Source: CAZEPT01 sp964514225 (GTDB lineage: Bacteria; Patescibacteriota; Minisyncoccia; Phycocordibacterales; UBA9973). From it: a stretch of DNA of 23,613 nt. The translations under genes and the position numbers were made by a program. How positions within the stretch are numbered: position 1 is the stretch's first letter; each line of letters begins with the position of its first letter. Under the pieces are notes generated by a model. The model worked only from the letters and a program-made list of their open reading frames with translations, made no database searches and was not told the origin of the DNA. Positions 13,733 through 21,362 of the stretch are shown here, piece by piece. The DNA lies in the NCBI GenBank assembly GCA_964514225.1, contig CAZEPT010000004.1, positions 1 through 23,613 on the forward strand, in the 5' to 3' direction.

Positions 13733-15247
13733 TTAAGTTATTTTCGGTCGATATTGGAGTGCTTCCAAAATATGAGTCACCTCAGTCGTCATGCTCTCGT
13801 CTAAGTCTGCAATAGTTCGAGCGAGCTTGATTATTCGGTGATACGCTCTCGCTGAAAGTTTTAATTTCTCAGCACTCTTCATGAGGATCTCCTCAGCATC
13901 TTTGGACAAGAGGGCGAGCTCCATAATCTCTTTCGCTGACATGTCGCTATTAGTGAGGATATTTTTTTGATGCTTAAATCTCTCTTCTTGAATGTTTCGT
14001 GCACGAGATACTTGCTCTCTAAGAATGATACTTTCTTTCTCTCCTTGTGTCTCGTGAAGCTTTTCGTATGGAATTGGTGAAACATAAATCCACAGATCGA
14101 TACGATCCATAATCGGACCGGATACTTTCTTTTGATATCTTAAGATGTCGTTTTGAGTGCAGATGCATTTTTTAACACCAGTCTCGTAGTAGCCGCATGG
14201 GCAAGGGTTCATTGATGCGATGAGAATAAAGTTGGATGGAAAGATTGCACTTCCTTTTGCTCGACTTACAGAAACAACATTATCCTCAAGAGGTTGGCGG
14301 AGAGACTCCAAGACGCGTTTATCAAATTCTGGAAATTCATCTAAAAACAATATTCCTCTGTGTGCGAGTGTTACATCACCTGGTTTAATATTAGCTCCGC
14401 CACCAACAACAGAAACATATGAAGCGGTGTGGTGCGGGGAACGAAAAGGTCTGTCTTCAATAAGCGCGTGGACGCCGGTAACGATTGAATGGATGCCGGT
14501 TACTTCTAGGATTTCTTCTTTGGAGAGCTCAGGTAGGATACTAATGAGTGCTTTACCGAGCATAGACTTTCCAGTCCCTGGTGGGCCTGAGAGTAAAATA
14601 TTATGTCCGCCTGCCGCGGCGATCAAGAGTCCGCGTTTGGCATTTTCTTGTCCTTTAATAAGTGAAAAGTCTATATATTCTTTTGTCTTTTCTCTTGTTG
14701 GCTTCTCAGTGTATGGTTCGATGAGCTCTTTTCCTGTGACATGATTGATAACCTGAAGAAGTGTACGAACTGGATAGAGTGTTACATCTTCTAAGATGGT
14801 CGCTTCATGTTTGTTTTCTTCCGGTATAAAAAATTCAGTAAACCCTTCCTTTTGAGCTTTTTGGATAATAGGAAGGACTCCTTTGACAGGCAAGACATCG
14901 CCTGAGAGTGACAAGCTCCCGAGAAAAATTTTACCACTCGGTTCAAAAGAAATATCGCCCGTTGCACATAAGTACGACAGGGCGATAGCGATATCAAAGT
15001 AAGCTCCTTCTTTTTTCTTATCAGTTGGTAACAGTGATATGATGATTTTTTCGTTCTTGGATTTCGGTGATTCAAACATAGAGTTCTTGAGAGCAGCAGA
15101 GACGCGGTCTTTTGATTCCTCTACTGCTTTATCAGGAAGTCCGATGAGTGAGAATGTGTGAAGTCCTCGAGAGACATCCGCCTCAACAGGCACGATGTGT
15201 GCCGATAGAAGTTCTGTTTGCGCGCTGTAGACTCGAGCAAAGGCCAT
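13733..15247 (-). CDS. comM: ComM/YifB-family AAA+ ATPase (Mg-chelatase-like)
   Basis: Family members such as Vibrio ComM are hexameric helicases that drive branch migration when transforming DNA is integrated. The 504 residues match the usual length. An N-terminal Lon-protease-like S5 fold (1-165, with LIGLPDKAVEESKDRV at 34-49) precedes the AAA+ core: Walker A GPPGTGKS (221-228), Walker B ILFLDE (299-304) and the family motif RPFRSPHHTAS (266-276). A four-cysteine cluster (C349, C351, C361, C363) and the arginine-finger segment GPIMDRIDL (377-385) follow. No other competence genes are in the window. It converges on the M23 gene and is preceded by its own leaderless-type -10. Confidence 0.96.
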   Translation of the reverse strand: MAFARVYSAQTELLSAHIVPVEADVSRGLHTFSLIGLPDKAVEESKDRVSAALKNSMFESPKSKNEKIIISLLPTDKKKEGAYFDIAIALSYLCATGDISFEPSGKIFLGSLSLSGDVLPVKGVLPIIQKAQKEGFTEFFIPEENKHEATILEDVTLYPVRTLLQVINHVTGKELIEPYTEKPTREKTKEYIDFSLIKGQENAKRGLLIAAAGGHNILLSGPPGTGKSMLGKALISILPELSKEEILEVTGIHSIVTGVHALIEDRPFRSPHHTASYVSVVGGGANIKPGDVTLAHRGILFLDEFPEFDKRVLESLRQPLEDNVVSVSRAKGSAIFPSNFILIASMNPCPCGYYETGVKKCICTQNDILRYQKKVSGPIMDRIDLWIYVSPIPYEKLHETQGEKESIILREQVSRARNIQEERFKHQKNILTNSDMSAKEIMELALLSKDAEEILMKSAEKLKLSARAYHRIIKLARTIADLDESMTTEVTHILEALQYRPKIT

Positions 15248-15260
15248 ATAAATAATTATA
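15248..15260 (-). promoter_or_regulatory. -10 element of comM, leaderless type
   Basis: TATAAT (15255-15260, minus strand) is followed by 7 nt and the ATG. A second TATAAT lies a few bases upstream. No convincing -35 is visible. The 75-nt repeat element at 15283-15356 is immediately upstream. Confidence 0.45.
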
Positions 15261-15282
15261 AATTATAAATGTAAAATGATAA

Positions 15283-15356
15283 ACCCCCACACACATATTT
15301 TTAGCGCAGGTAAAGCCTGCGTTTCAAAGAAACTATAAAAATATGGGTATGGGGGT
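15283..15356. repeat. 75-nt Y-shaped palindromic element, copy A
   Basis: The outer stem 15283-15302 pairs with 15337-15356 (20 positions, two mismatches), from a C5/G5 end to a T5/A5 inner end. An inner hairpin CGCAGG/CCTGCG (15305-15310 with 15316-15321) has loop TAAAG, with a one-sided spacer TTTCAAAGAAAC. It shares sequence and architecture with copy B (22785-22860, inverted) and, in sequence, with decayed copy C (15826-15898). It could be a mobile palindrome or a structured RNA or regulatory site upstream of comM. Confidence 0.75.
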
Positions 15357-15365
15357 AAAGCAAAA

Positions 15366-15404
15366 ATACAACAACGGGGCGCCTATGGCGCCCCGTTGTT
15401 GTAT
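15366..15404. terminator. Perfect 18-bp palindrome after the traR-like gene
   Basis: 15366-15383 pairs perfectly with 15387-15404 around a TAT loop. Unlike the other hairpins, it lacks a T-run (the flank is GTTGTTGTAT), so termination could be weak. Only 9 nt separate it from repeat copy A; on the minus strand the order is palindrome then repeat, the same as for copy B. Confidence 0.7.
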
Positions 15405-15424
15405 TCGCTATTTACTACTTTCTA

Positions 15425-15784
15425 CTAACTATTCATTGCTGCTTTGCAAGTGCGAGCAGCAGGATTTGCGATAAGTCTGTCTTCTTCTATCGGGACGCCC
15501 ATTTTTTCACAAATCCCGTAGGTATTGTTTTCTATTTTTTGAAGAGCGTCTACTACATCAACCAATCGTTCTTGGAGTATTTCTCCAGTTGAGGCATTCG
15601 TTTCAAATTCTTCAAACAGGTCAGCTCGTTCATTATCGTCGATGATCGGCTCGTTTGGCTTCTCATGCGTTGGGATAAATTCATCAGTTTGGGTTTGTAT
15701 AAGTCCAAGCCCTGAGAGTTGTCGGAGGAGCATTTCTTTTTCAGTGAGTAAATTCTTTTTTTGTGTTTCTAGGTTTAGTGACAT
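15425..15784 (-). CDS. DksA/TraR-family protein with degenerate zinc finger
   Basis: Family members bind in the RNA polymerase secondary channel and tune transcription. This 119-residue protein has the N-terminal coiled-coil region (7-85) and the C-terminal signature YGICEKMGVPIEEDRLIANP followed by AARTC. Of the four zinc ligands expected as CxxC...CxxC, only the first of each pair is left (C92 and C113); the partners are Met95 and Ala116. Zinc binding is therefore unlikely in the usual way, although the fold can persist without it. The middle acidic stretch around 48-60 (DDNERADLFEEFE) resembles the DksA tip region. It is monocistronic, with its own leaderless-type promoter and the palindrome at 15366-15404 downstream. 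Confidence 0.88.
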   Translation of the reverse strand: MSLNLETQKKNLLTEKEMLLRQLSGLGLIQTQTDEFIPTHEKPNEPIIDDNERADLFEEFETNASTGEILQERLVDVVDALQKIENNTYGICEKMGVPIEEDRLIANPAARTCKAAMNS

Positions 15785-15820
15785 ATCTCTAGTATATACT
15801 CTTTACAATTAACCGGGCAA
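15785..15820 (-). promoter_or_regulatory. Promoter of the DksA/TraR-like gene, leaderless type
   Basis: TTGCCC (15815-15820), an 18-nt spacer and TATACT (15791-15796) on the minus strand precede the ATG by exactly 6 nt. The -10 is part of the palindrome AGTATATACT. Confidence 0.6.
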
Positions 15821-15825
15821 GCCTT

Positions 15826-15898
15826 CCTGGTACCTATATTTTTATTAGAGATAAAGCCTGTGTTTTAAAGAAATTACAAGAAGATAGACGCGGGGTAA
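15826..15898. repeat. 75-nt element, decayed copy C
   Basis: In the same orientation as copy A, it keeps TATATTTTTATTAGA, then ATAAAGCCTGTGTTTTAAAG, then AAATTA and a GGGGTAA end, matching copy A at most positions between 15833 and 15897. Outer and inner stems are largely broken by substitutions, so it looks like an old copy. It lies between the divergent traR-like gene and the small membrane protein gene. Confidence 0.6.
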
Positions 15899-15911
15899 GA
15901 AAAATAGCCCT

Positions 15912-15940
15912 TTGTGCAAGAACCTATTTAGGGGTATACT
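15912..15940 (+). promoter_or_regulatory. Promoter of the 65-residue membrane protein gene
   Basis: TTGTGC (15912-15917), a 17-nt spacer and TATACT (15935-15940). The start codon is 23 nt after the -10, giving a leader of about 17 nt without a visible Shine-Dalgarno sequence. Confidence 0.65.
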
Positions 15941-15963
15941 GATCATAAATAAACAATTAAATC

Positions 15964-16161
15964 ATGAATAAGTTTTTAAATTGGGTTAATAAACCCTTAC
16001 ATTTTGGACTTTTTGCGGTCTGCACGCTCGGATACGTAGTGGTTTTGGGGCTTTACGGTAATGGGAAACTTCCAAGCATGTGGGGGACATTCATTTGTTT
16101 CCCTATCTTCGCTCTCGTGCTCTATCTAATATGTTCAGCGCGCAAAAATATAAAAGTTTGA
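15964..16161 (+). CDS. Small two-helix membrane protein of unknown function
   Basis: A 65-residue protein with two hydrophobic segments (about 13-31 and 41-57) joined by a short polar loop (GNGKLPSMW), and a basic C-terminus (ARKNIKV) expected to be cytoplasmic. A consensus-like promoter upstream and an intrinsic terminator just after the stop support a real one-gene unit. No family is recognised. Confidence 0.7.
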   Translation: MNKFLNWVNKPLHFGLFAVCTLGYVVVLGLYGNGKLPSMWGTFICFPIFALVLYLICSARKNIKV

Positions 16162-16176
16162 TATGTGTAATTTCGA

Positions 16177-16215
16177 AATTAAAAAAGCGCTGATTTTATC
16201 AGCGCTTTTTTAATT
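16177..16215. terminator. Bidirectional terminator between converging genes
   Basis: A perfect 18-bp stem (16177-16194 with 16198-16215) has a TTT loop and A6/T6 tracts. It serves the small membrane protein gene on the plus strand and the pnp operon on the minus strand. Confidence 0.9.
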
Positions 16216-16224
16216 CCCTTTGTA

Positions 16225-17103
16225 TTATTGCTCTAGGAGTTTTGTTGTAAATCTTCCGAGCAAGCTCTGTATCGTATCTTGCTTCGAAGCGATGAGTAAG
16301 AATTCTTTCTTTGGTCCGAAAAATGCATAAGAGATAACTTCAGTGTCTCCACTATATCCGACGCGAACATCTTCGTTTTTAATGATTTTGTCTTTAAAGG
16401 TCACCTGCTCATCTTCGCTGAGAAGATATCCGAGCATGCTTTTGAAATCTTTTCCCATCTTTTTTTCCCAAACGAGCATTTGAGAAAACGTGTTACTGAA
16501 TACTTTTGTTTTTAAAAGAATAAAGCGCTCACTTTCTGTTGTTTGGTAAAAGCCTAAGAGGTAGGTGTTCGGAACGAGCGAGTAGAAAAATCCTTCAGGT
16601 GGCACGATACCAAAACTCTCAAAGAGGTCTTCAGCAGGTACTTGGGTCTTGTTCCCTTTTTCATCTGTATAGACCAAAAGTATTTGTTCTATCTGCCCGA
16701 CAGGAATATCTGACTCCACGATATTTTTCTCTAATATATCTTTAAGGACGATAGTGTCAGGAACAGAAATTTCAGTAATATGGTCGCCGTTGATGAAGCT
16801 TTTTTTCTGCGGAATGTTCGCAACTTCGGCGAGTCTTTTTTGTTTTTCATTCCAGAAGTAGTAGCCGAAAATACCTGCTGTAACAATGAGAAAGATCAGT
16901 CCGAGAATAATAAAAATCGTATTCTTCTTTTTTTGGTTGCCATGGATTATTCCTTCTTGGTATTTTCGTTCTTGTTCTTTAACAGCGATTTTTACCACTG
17001 ATCCTTTTTGATCTTTTATAGCATCGGCAATATCACTCTGGAATGTTCTAATTCGAGGTGTGTCGTCGACGTTATTATTGTGTTGATCGTTTTCTAAAGA
17101 CAT
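16225..17103 (-). CDS. Single-pass membrane protein downstream of pnp, unknown function
   Basis: This 292-residue protein has a cytoplasmic N-terminal region (1-60) with PRIRTFQSDIADAIKDQKGS (16-35), a motif I recall at the start of many candidate-phyla membrane proteins. One membrane helix (about 61-83) and an extracytoplasmic domain (about 90-292) of mixed alpha/beta pattern without cysteines or known catalytic motifs follow. It starts 3 nt after the pnp stop, so it is transcribed with pnp. Whether this reflects a shared function is unclear. The terminator at 16177-16215 ends the operon. Confidence 0.85.
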   Translation of the reverse strand: MSLENDQHNNNVDDTPRIRTFQSDIADAIKDQKGSVVKIAVKEQERKYQEGIIHGNQKKKNTIFIILGLIFLIVTAGIFGYYFWNEKQKRLAEVANIPQKKSFINGDHITEISVPDTIVLKDILEKNIVESDIPVGQIEQILLVYTDEKGNKTQVPAEDLFESFGIVPPEGFFYSLVPNTYLLGFYQTTESERFILLKTKVFSNTFSQMLVWEKKMGKDFKSMLGYLLSEDEQVTFKDKIIKNEDVRVGYSGDTEVISYAFFGPKKEFLLIASKQDTIQSLLGRFTTKLLEQ

Positions 17104-17106
17104 ATA

Positions 17107-19290
17107 TTATTTTACTTCAGGTGTATGTACTCCAGTTGTAGTTTGTGCTGGTGTGTGAGCGACTTCGTACGATGCTGGTTTTTTAATAAAAGCAGAATCT
17201 GCTTGCTTGATTGAGAGCGATATCTTATCTCGGTCTTTATCGACTGCTGTCACTACTACCGGAACAGTCATTCCCTCGGATAAGACATCAGTTACTTTCA
17301 TAACTCGAAATGGTGCGATTTCTGAAATATGAACGAGTCCATCAGCAAAAGGTGAGATAGAAACGATCGCTCCGATTTCCAAGATTTTCACGACGGTTCC
17401 AAATGCTCTATCGTTCACAACCCATTCTTTAGTCATTGCCCCAATCATTTCTTTTACTTGCGCAGTTCCTTCTGGAGTTCCAGTAATAAAGACATCACCT
17501 GAGTCTTCAATCGTAATTTCAGCTCCAGTTTTTTCTTTCATCATCTTGATTGTTTTTCCACCACCACCGATGACCATACCAATTTGATCAGGCTGTATGT
17601 TCATGTGGATGATATGCGGTGCATGTTTTGAGATATGGTCGCGTGGAGTTTCTATAACGGCGAACATGGTTTTTAAAATTTCCTCTCGGGCCTCGCGTGC
17701 TTTTTCGAGCGCATCACAAAGGATTGGTACAGGAATTCCACCGACCTTGATGTCGAGTTGCATTGCAGTGATACCGTCTTTGGTCCCAGCTACTTTAAAG
17801 TCCATGTCACCATGGTGATCTTCTGGGCCTTGGATGTCAGTTAAGAGTTTATATTGAGTAACATCTTTTTCATTGAGCATAAGCCCCACAGAAATACCGG
17901 CAACTGGTTTGGTTATCGGTACACCTCCATCCATGAGTGCGAGTACCCCAGCACATACTGATGCTTGAGAAGTTGATCCGTTTGAAGCCATACATTCAGA
18001 TACAACTCGAATAGTATACGGAAATGTATCTTTTGACGGAATGACTGGTGTGAGTGCTTTTTCTACCAAAAATCCATGGCCCATTTCTCGCCGATTGGTT
18101 GCGCCCATTCTCCCAGCTTCTCCGACTGAGTATGGTGCAAAGTTGTAGTGGTGTGAAAATCGTTTTGAACCCCTTACTTCCATGCCGTCGATTGATGTTT
18201 GTGTTTCTGGTCCACCTAAAGTGAGGACTGAGAGAACATGTGTTTCACCACGATAAAAGATTCCTGTTCCATGGAGTCTGTCTGATATTCCACCGACTTG
18301 ACCAAAGAGTGCTCGTACTTGTGTGAGTGTTCGTCCATCAGCTCTTTTGTTTTCTGTGAGTGCGCCAACATGGAGAAATTCATCGATATGGTGGTGATAG
18401 AAATCTCGAGCAGTAGCGAGTACTCCTGCGTCTTCAGTCATCGTTTTTATTTTATCCATCCACATATCTTCGTATGCGTAAATATATTTCTTGCTCTCAG
18501 TTCCGAAGATATACTGTGGAACGACTGCTTCAAATTCATCTTTCCATATTGCTTTGTACTCGTCACCTAATTCTGGTTTTACGATAACAATTTTTTCTTT
18601 GCCCATCTCTGCGATAATTCCCTTCTGCCAATTTTCGATAGTGGTGATCGCTCGCATCGCTGTCTCAAAAATATCTTTCATCTGATCTTCTGTGTATTCA
18701 AAAGCGAGCGCTTCAATCATACAGATCTTTCCATCTGTTCCGCAGACAGTCACATCGAGATCGTATGGAGTCTCTCCAGTGTTGGGTGCGTATGGATTTA
18801 CTTCAATCCCTTCTTTCCCTTTGAGTTTTCCAACGAGTACAGCTCCGACCGGTCCATTCCATGGAATAGGCGATACAGAGAGTGCAAGTGATACTGCATT
18901 GATACCGAGGACAGCTGGGTCCATTTCGCCGAGTGAGAGGACAGTCACAACAACCTGCACCGCATTTTTAATATGCGTCTCAAAAAACGGGCGTATTGTT
19001 CGGTCGATGATGCGAGATGAGAGTACAGCTTCATCACTTGGGCGTCCTTCACGTTTGTTGTATTGGCCTCCTAAGATAAGTCCCGCTGCGTAATTTCTTT
19101 CGACATACTCGACAGTGAGATTAAAAAACCCTGGATTATTCTTTCCATCTTTTGACATACAGGCAGTTGCGAGTACGACGGTCCCCCCGGATGAGAGCAT
19201 GACTGCTCCTCCAGCTTGATCAACCAAGTTTGAAAATGTGGCTGTGATTGTTTTTCCTTCTAAATCGAGCGTATATATTTTTGTATCCAT
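17107..19290 (-). CDS. pnp: Polyribonucleotide nucleotidyltransferase (PNPase)
   Basis: PNPase degrades RNA from the 3' end by phosphorolysis and can add tails in reverse, as a ring-shaped homotrimer. The 727-residue length is normal. Domains are RNase PH 1 (about 10-140, with GGQYNKREGRPSDEAVLSSR at 74-93), the helical linker (about 240-315), catalytic RNase PH 2 (about 320-545, with GDMDFKVAGT at 494-503 and LDIK at 512-515), KH (about 560-618, with VIGGGGKTIK) and S1 (627-697). The short tail (698-727) is Thr/Pro-rich. The start codon is preceded by a G6 run about 9 nt upstream, one of the few ribosome-binding-like sequences in the window. rpsO lies two genes upstream, a variant of the widespread rpsO-pnp arrangement. 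Confidence 0.97.
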   Translation of the reverse strand: MDTKIYTLDLEGKTITATFSNLVDQAGGAVMLSSGGTVVLATACMSKDGKNNPGFFNLTVEYVERNYAAGLILGGQYNKREGRPSDEAVLSSRIIDRTIRPFFETHIKNAVQVVVTVLSLGEMDPAVLGINAVSLALSVSPIPWNGPVGAVLVGKLKGKEGIEVNPYAPNTGETPYDLDVTVCGTDGKICMIEALAFEYTEDQMKDIFETAMRAITTIENWQKGIIAEMGKEKIVIVKPELGDEYKAIWKDEFEAVVPQYIFGTESKKYIYAYEDMWMDKIKTMTEDAGVLATARDFYHHHIDEFLHVGALTENKRADGRTLTQVRALFGQVGGISDRLHGTGIFYRGETHVLSVLTLGGPETQTSIDGMEVRGSKRFSHHYNFAPYSVGEAGRMGATNRREMGHGFLVEKALTPVIPSKDTFPYTIRVVSECMASNGSTSQASVCAGVLALMDGGVPITKPVAGISVGLMLNEKDVTQYKLLTDIQGPEDHHGDMDFKVAGTKDGITAMQLDIKVGGIPVPILCDALEKAREAREEILKTMFAVIETPRDHISKHAPHIIHMNIQPDQIGMVIGGGGKTIKMMKEKTGAEITIEDSGDVFITGTPEGTAQVKEMIGAMTKEWVVNDRAFGTVVKILEIGAIVSISPFADGLVHISEIAPFRVMKVTDVLSEGMTVPVVVTAVDKDRDKISLSIKQADSAFIKKPASYEVAHTPAQTTTGVHTPEVK

Positions 19291-19385
19291 ATTATTGTAA
19301 CCCCCCAGACGTTAGCATTGAACTAATTCAAAACTACATGTCTGGAGACTTAATGATTATTATAATAAATTCATTTTATCACACA
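19291..19385 (-). promoter_or_regulatory. pnp leader with hairpin
   Basis: CCAGAC/GTCTGG (19305-19310 with 19340-19345) encloses a shorter inner stem TTGAA/TTCAA (19318-19322 with 19327-19331). On the minus strand it is followed by the G6 run and then the ATG. Several TATAAT-like hexamers lie further upstream, without a clear -35. In E. coli the pnp leader hairpin is the site of RNase III-dependent autocontrol; a similar role here is only an analogy. Confidence 0.4.
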
Positions 19386-19389
19386 TTAT

Positions 19390-19424
19390 AAAAAAGCGTC
19401 CCAACTTATTTGGTACGCTTTTTG
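19390..19424 (-). terminator. Terminator overlapping the stop codon of the NYN gene
   Basis: On the minus strand AAAAAGCGT pairs with ACGCTTTTT (19391-19399 with 19415-19423), with a short CC/GG extension, followed by a T-run. The TAA at 19406-19408 is in the loop. It separates the NYN gene from pnp. Confidence 0.75.
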
Positions 19425-19933
19425 TGTGAAAAGTTCGGCATCAGGTATGTTTTTGATTCAAGAGAGAGATCAAGGAAATCATCGACTTGTTCTTTGAGTT
19501 TCTGTGAAGTTGATTTTCCGAATGATACAGCCTCAACTTGGGTGATGGTTTGGAGGTATTCAACAAGTGGAACAAAGTCTCCGTCGCCTGATACAATGAT
19601 GACTGCATCCACGCGGTGGGCATTTTTGATAGCATCGACCGCAAGTCCAACATCCCAGTCAGCTTTCTTATTGCCGTCAGCAAAAATTTGGAGGTCTTTT
19701 GTTTTTGTTTCAATACCGATTTTAGTCAGTGCCTCGAAAAATGCATCTTCGTCCCCTGCTTCAGACGTAATAACATAGGCGATTGCTCGGACGAGCTTTC
19801 TCCCTGCGACAGCATCCCGGAGGACATTTGCGAAGTTCACCCGTGCTTTGTATAAGTGGCGAGCAGTATGGTACAGGTTTTGGGCGTCTATAAAAACAGC
19901 GACGCGTTGTTCTTTGTGTTTGATAGCAGACAT
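19406..19933 (-). CDS. NYN-domain (LabA/DUF88-type) putative ribonuclease
   Basis: NYN proteins have a PIN-like nuclease fold, and several act on RNA. In this 175-residue protein the acidic residues expected at the active site are visible: VFIDAQNL (13-20), the ADWDVGLAVDAI segment (about 91-102) and IIVSGDGDF (about 112-120). The SFGKS segment near 137-141 is also typical. It has the length of a stand-alone NYN domain with a basic tail. Its position between rpsO and pnp, two genes tied to RNA and translation, fits an RNA-processing role. The nearest -10 candidate (TATACT, 19980-19985) would give a leader of about 40 nt. Substrate unknown. Confidence 0.92.
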   Translation of the reverse strand: MSAIKHKEQRVAVFIDAQNLYHTARHLYKARVNFANVLRDAVAGRKLVRAIAYVITSEAGDEDAFFEALTKIGIETKTKDLQIFADGNKKADWDVGLAVDAIKNAHRVDAVIIVSGDGDFVPLVEYLQTITQVEAVSFGKSTSQKLKEQVDDFLDLSLESKTYLMPNFSHKKRTK

Positions 19934-20008
19934 AGAGGAATGATGAATTAAAAATGATAAATGAGAAACTAATACAGTAAGTATAGAGTATCGTTATAAA
20001 GAATACAA

Positions 20009-20042
20009 TAAAAGAGGGTCGGCATATGCCGACCCTCTTTTA
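20009..20042. terminator. Perfect palindromic terminator of rpsO
   Basis: A 34-nt perfect palindrome (17 bp each side, centre at 20025/20026) with the core TCGGCATATGCCGA. It begins 10 nt after the rpsO stop on the minus strand. The tracts on each side are TAAAA and TTTTA. Confidence 0.85.
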
Positions 20043-20052
20043 CTTTAGTGTG

Positions 20053-20316
20053 TTACCCAAGATTAAGTTTCTTCATAAGCACTTCATGCTTTGCACTATC
20101 AGCTTTTTTGTACTGAGTGAGCTTTCCACGTCGATCAGCCACCATTTTGATAAGGCCTTTTCGTGAGTGATTGTCTTTTTTATGAGTTTTAAGATGGTTC
20201 GCCAATTCTTCAATTTTCATTGAAAGGATTGAGATCTGAACTTCCGGAGAGCCGGTGTCAGTCGCATGGGTTTGAACTTTCTTTATAATTGCTTGTTTTT
20301 TGGTCGTCTTTAACAT
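20053..20316 (-). CDS. rpsO: 30S ribosomal protein S15
   Basis: S15 binds early to the central domain of 16S rRNA and helps form the bridge to the 50S subunit. The 87 residues match the usual 88-89. The family signature TGSPEVQISILSMKIEELA (21-39) is intact, as are NHLKTHKKDNHSRKGL (about 40-55) and the RRGKL-x-Y segment (62-68). Monocistronic by its own terminator, it lies upstream of the NYN and pnp genes. A leaderless-type promoter puts the mRNA start at the ATG, which leaves no room for the leader pseudoknot that E. coli S15 uses to repress its own synthesis. Confidence 0.97.
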   Translation of the reverse strand: MLKTTKKQAIIKKVQTHATDTGSPEVQISILSMKIEELANHLKTHKKDNHSRKGLIKMVADRRGKLTQYKKADSAKHEVLMKKLNLG

Positions 20317-20351
20317 ACGAACACTATACTATATTTTCGTTTTTAATGCAA
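20317..20351 (-). promoter_or_regulatory. Promoter of rpsO, leaderless type
   Basis: TTGCAT (20346-20351), a 17-nt spacer and TATAGT (20323-20328) on the minus strand precede the rpsO ATG by exactly 6 nt. Both boxes and the spacing are good for sigma-70. Confidence 0.72.
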
Positions 20352-20390
20352 ATATCTCCTTTCTACCTATGAAATACTCGGGCGGGGGCT

Positions 20391-20403
20391 TATAATTAAC
20401 TCT
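20391..20403 (+). promoter_or_regulatory. -10 element of the Xer recombinase gene, leaderless type
   Basis: TATAAT (20391-20396) is a perfect -10 hexamer followed by 7 nt and the ATG. The region before it is a G-rich stretch with only a weak -35 (TATGAA). Confidence 0.55.
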
Positions 20404-21318
20404 ATGGAATCGCTCTCCGACTTAAAACGTCAATTTTTGGAATATATGGAGATTGAGCGTGGATCAAGCCTCAAAACAGTCTCCAACTACGAACGATATA
20501 TTGATCGGTTTTTTGCATTTGCTAAAGTAACGGAAGCCAAAGAAATCACCGAGTCTGTCGTTCGCGAGTATCGTCTCCACCTCAATCGCCAACTAGGGGT
20601 CAAGGTGAAGGGTCAAACACAAGCGACGCTTAAGAAAAATACTCAGAACTATCACCTGATCGCCCTTCGTCGTTTCTTGAAATACTTAATGAAGCGGAAA
20701 ATCACCTCGCTTACTCCAGATGCGATCGAACTTGCCAAAACCGGTGACCGTCATATTGATCTTATATCTATTGATGAACTCAAACGTCTCTTTCTAGCTG
20801 CTGAAGGTTCGACTATTTCAAATTTACGTGATATGGCGCTTCTCAATCTCTTTTTCTCGACCGGACTTCGTCTTTCTGAGCTCTGCTCGCTCAACCGAGA
20901 TATTGATATTACCAAAGATGAATTCTCTATTCGTGGAAAAGGAGAAAAGGTCCGGGTTGTTTTCTTGAGTGATGGTGCCAAAAAAGCTATTTCAAATTAC
21001 GTCAAAGCCCGCGCTGATTTTGAAGAACCGCTCTTTATTCAGTATTCAAGCAACAAAAAAGCCGGAAGTACTATGCGTCTGACTCCTCGCTCGATCGAAC
21101 GGATAATCAAGCAACTTGCAATCAAAGCCGGTATTTCAAAGAAAGTCACACCGCACGTCTTGCGCCACTCTTTTGCGACCGATCTCCTTTCAAACGGGGC
21201 TGATATTCGTAGTGTCCAAATGATGCTCGGCCACGCCAATATCGCAACGACCCAGATCTATACGCATGTGACGGACAAACAACTTAAAGATATTCACAAG
21301 AAGTTTCATTCAAAATAG
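20404..21318 (+). CDS. xerC: XerC/XerD-type tyrosine recombinase
   Basis: Xer recombinases resolve chromosome dimers at the dif site by strand exchange through a 3'-phosphotyrosine intermediate. This 304-residue protein has the N-terminal core-binding (SAM-like) domain (1-105) and the C-terminal catalytic domain. All catalytic residues are visible: Arg156 (TGLRLSEL), Lys179 (RGKGEK), His251 and Arg254 (HVLRH), His277 (LGHAN) and Tyr286 (IYTH). The length, slightly above the usual 295-300, and the lack of mobile-element genes nearby favour the housekeeping Xer over an integrase. XerC and XerD cannot be told apart here; a lone XerH/XerS-like enzyme is possible. No dif-like site was found in the window. 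Confidence 0.93.
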   Translation: MESLSDLKRQFLEYMEIERGSSLKTVSNYERYIDRFFAFAKVTEAKEITESVVREYRLHLNRQLGVKVKGQTQATLKKNTQNYHLIALRRFLKYLMKRKITSLTPDAIELAKTGDRHIDLISIDELKRLFLAAEGSTISNLRDMALLNLFFSTGLRLSELCSLNRDIDITKDEFSIRGKGEKVRVVFLSDGAKKAISNYVKARADFEEPLFIQYSSNKKAGSTMRLTPRSIERIIKQLAIKAGISKKVTPHVLRHSFATDLLSNGADIRSVQMMLGHANIATTQIYTHVTDKQLKDIHKKFHSK

Positions 21319-21348
21319 GTTATTCCTTTGCTTTCCCTATTTTTATAC

Positions 21349-21362
21349 TATAATAGGAACAT
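21349..21362 (+). promoter_or_regulatory. -10 element before the 118-residue membrane protein gene
   Basis: TATAAT (21349-21354) lies 8 nt before the ATG. The intervening AGGAAC could instead act as a short Shine-Dalgarno. A TTGCTT upstream (15-nt spacing) is a weak -35. Confidence 0.45.

Noticed and set aside
14220..14744. Plus-strand frame of 174 codons antisense to comM
   Set aside because: comM on the other strand has complete motifs through this region; the antisense translation has no domain features.
19441..19713. Minus-strand frame of 90 codons within the NYN gene
   Set aside because: Same strand, different frame; the NYN frame carries the conserved Asp motifs and ends at the terminator.
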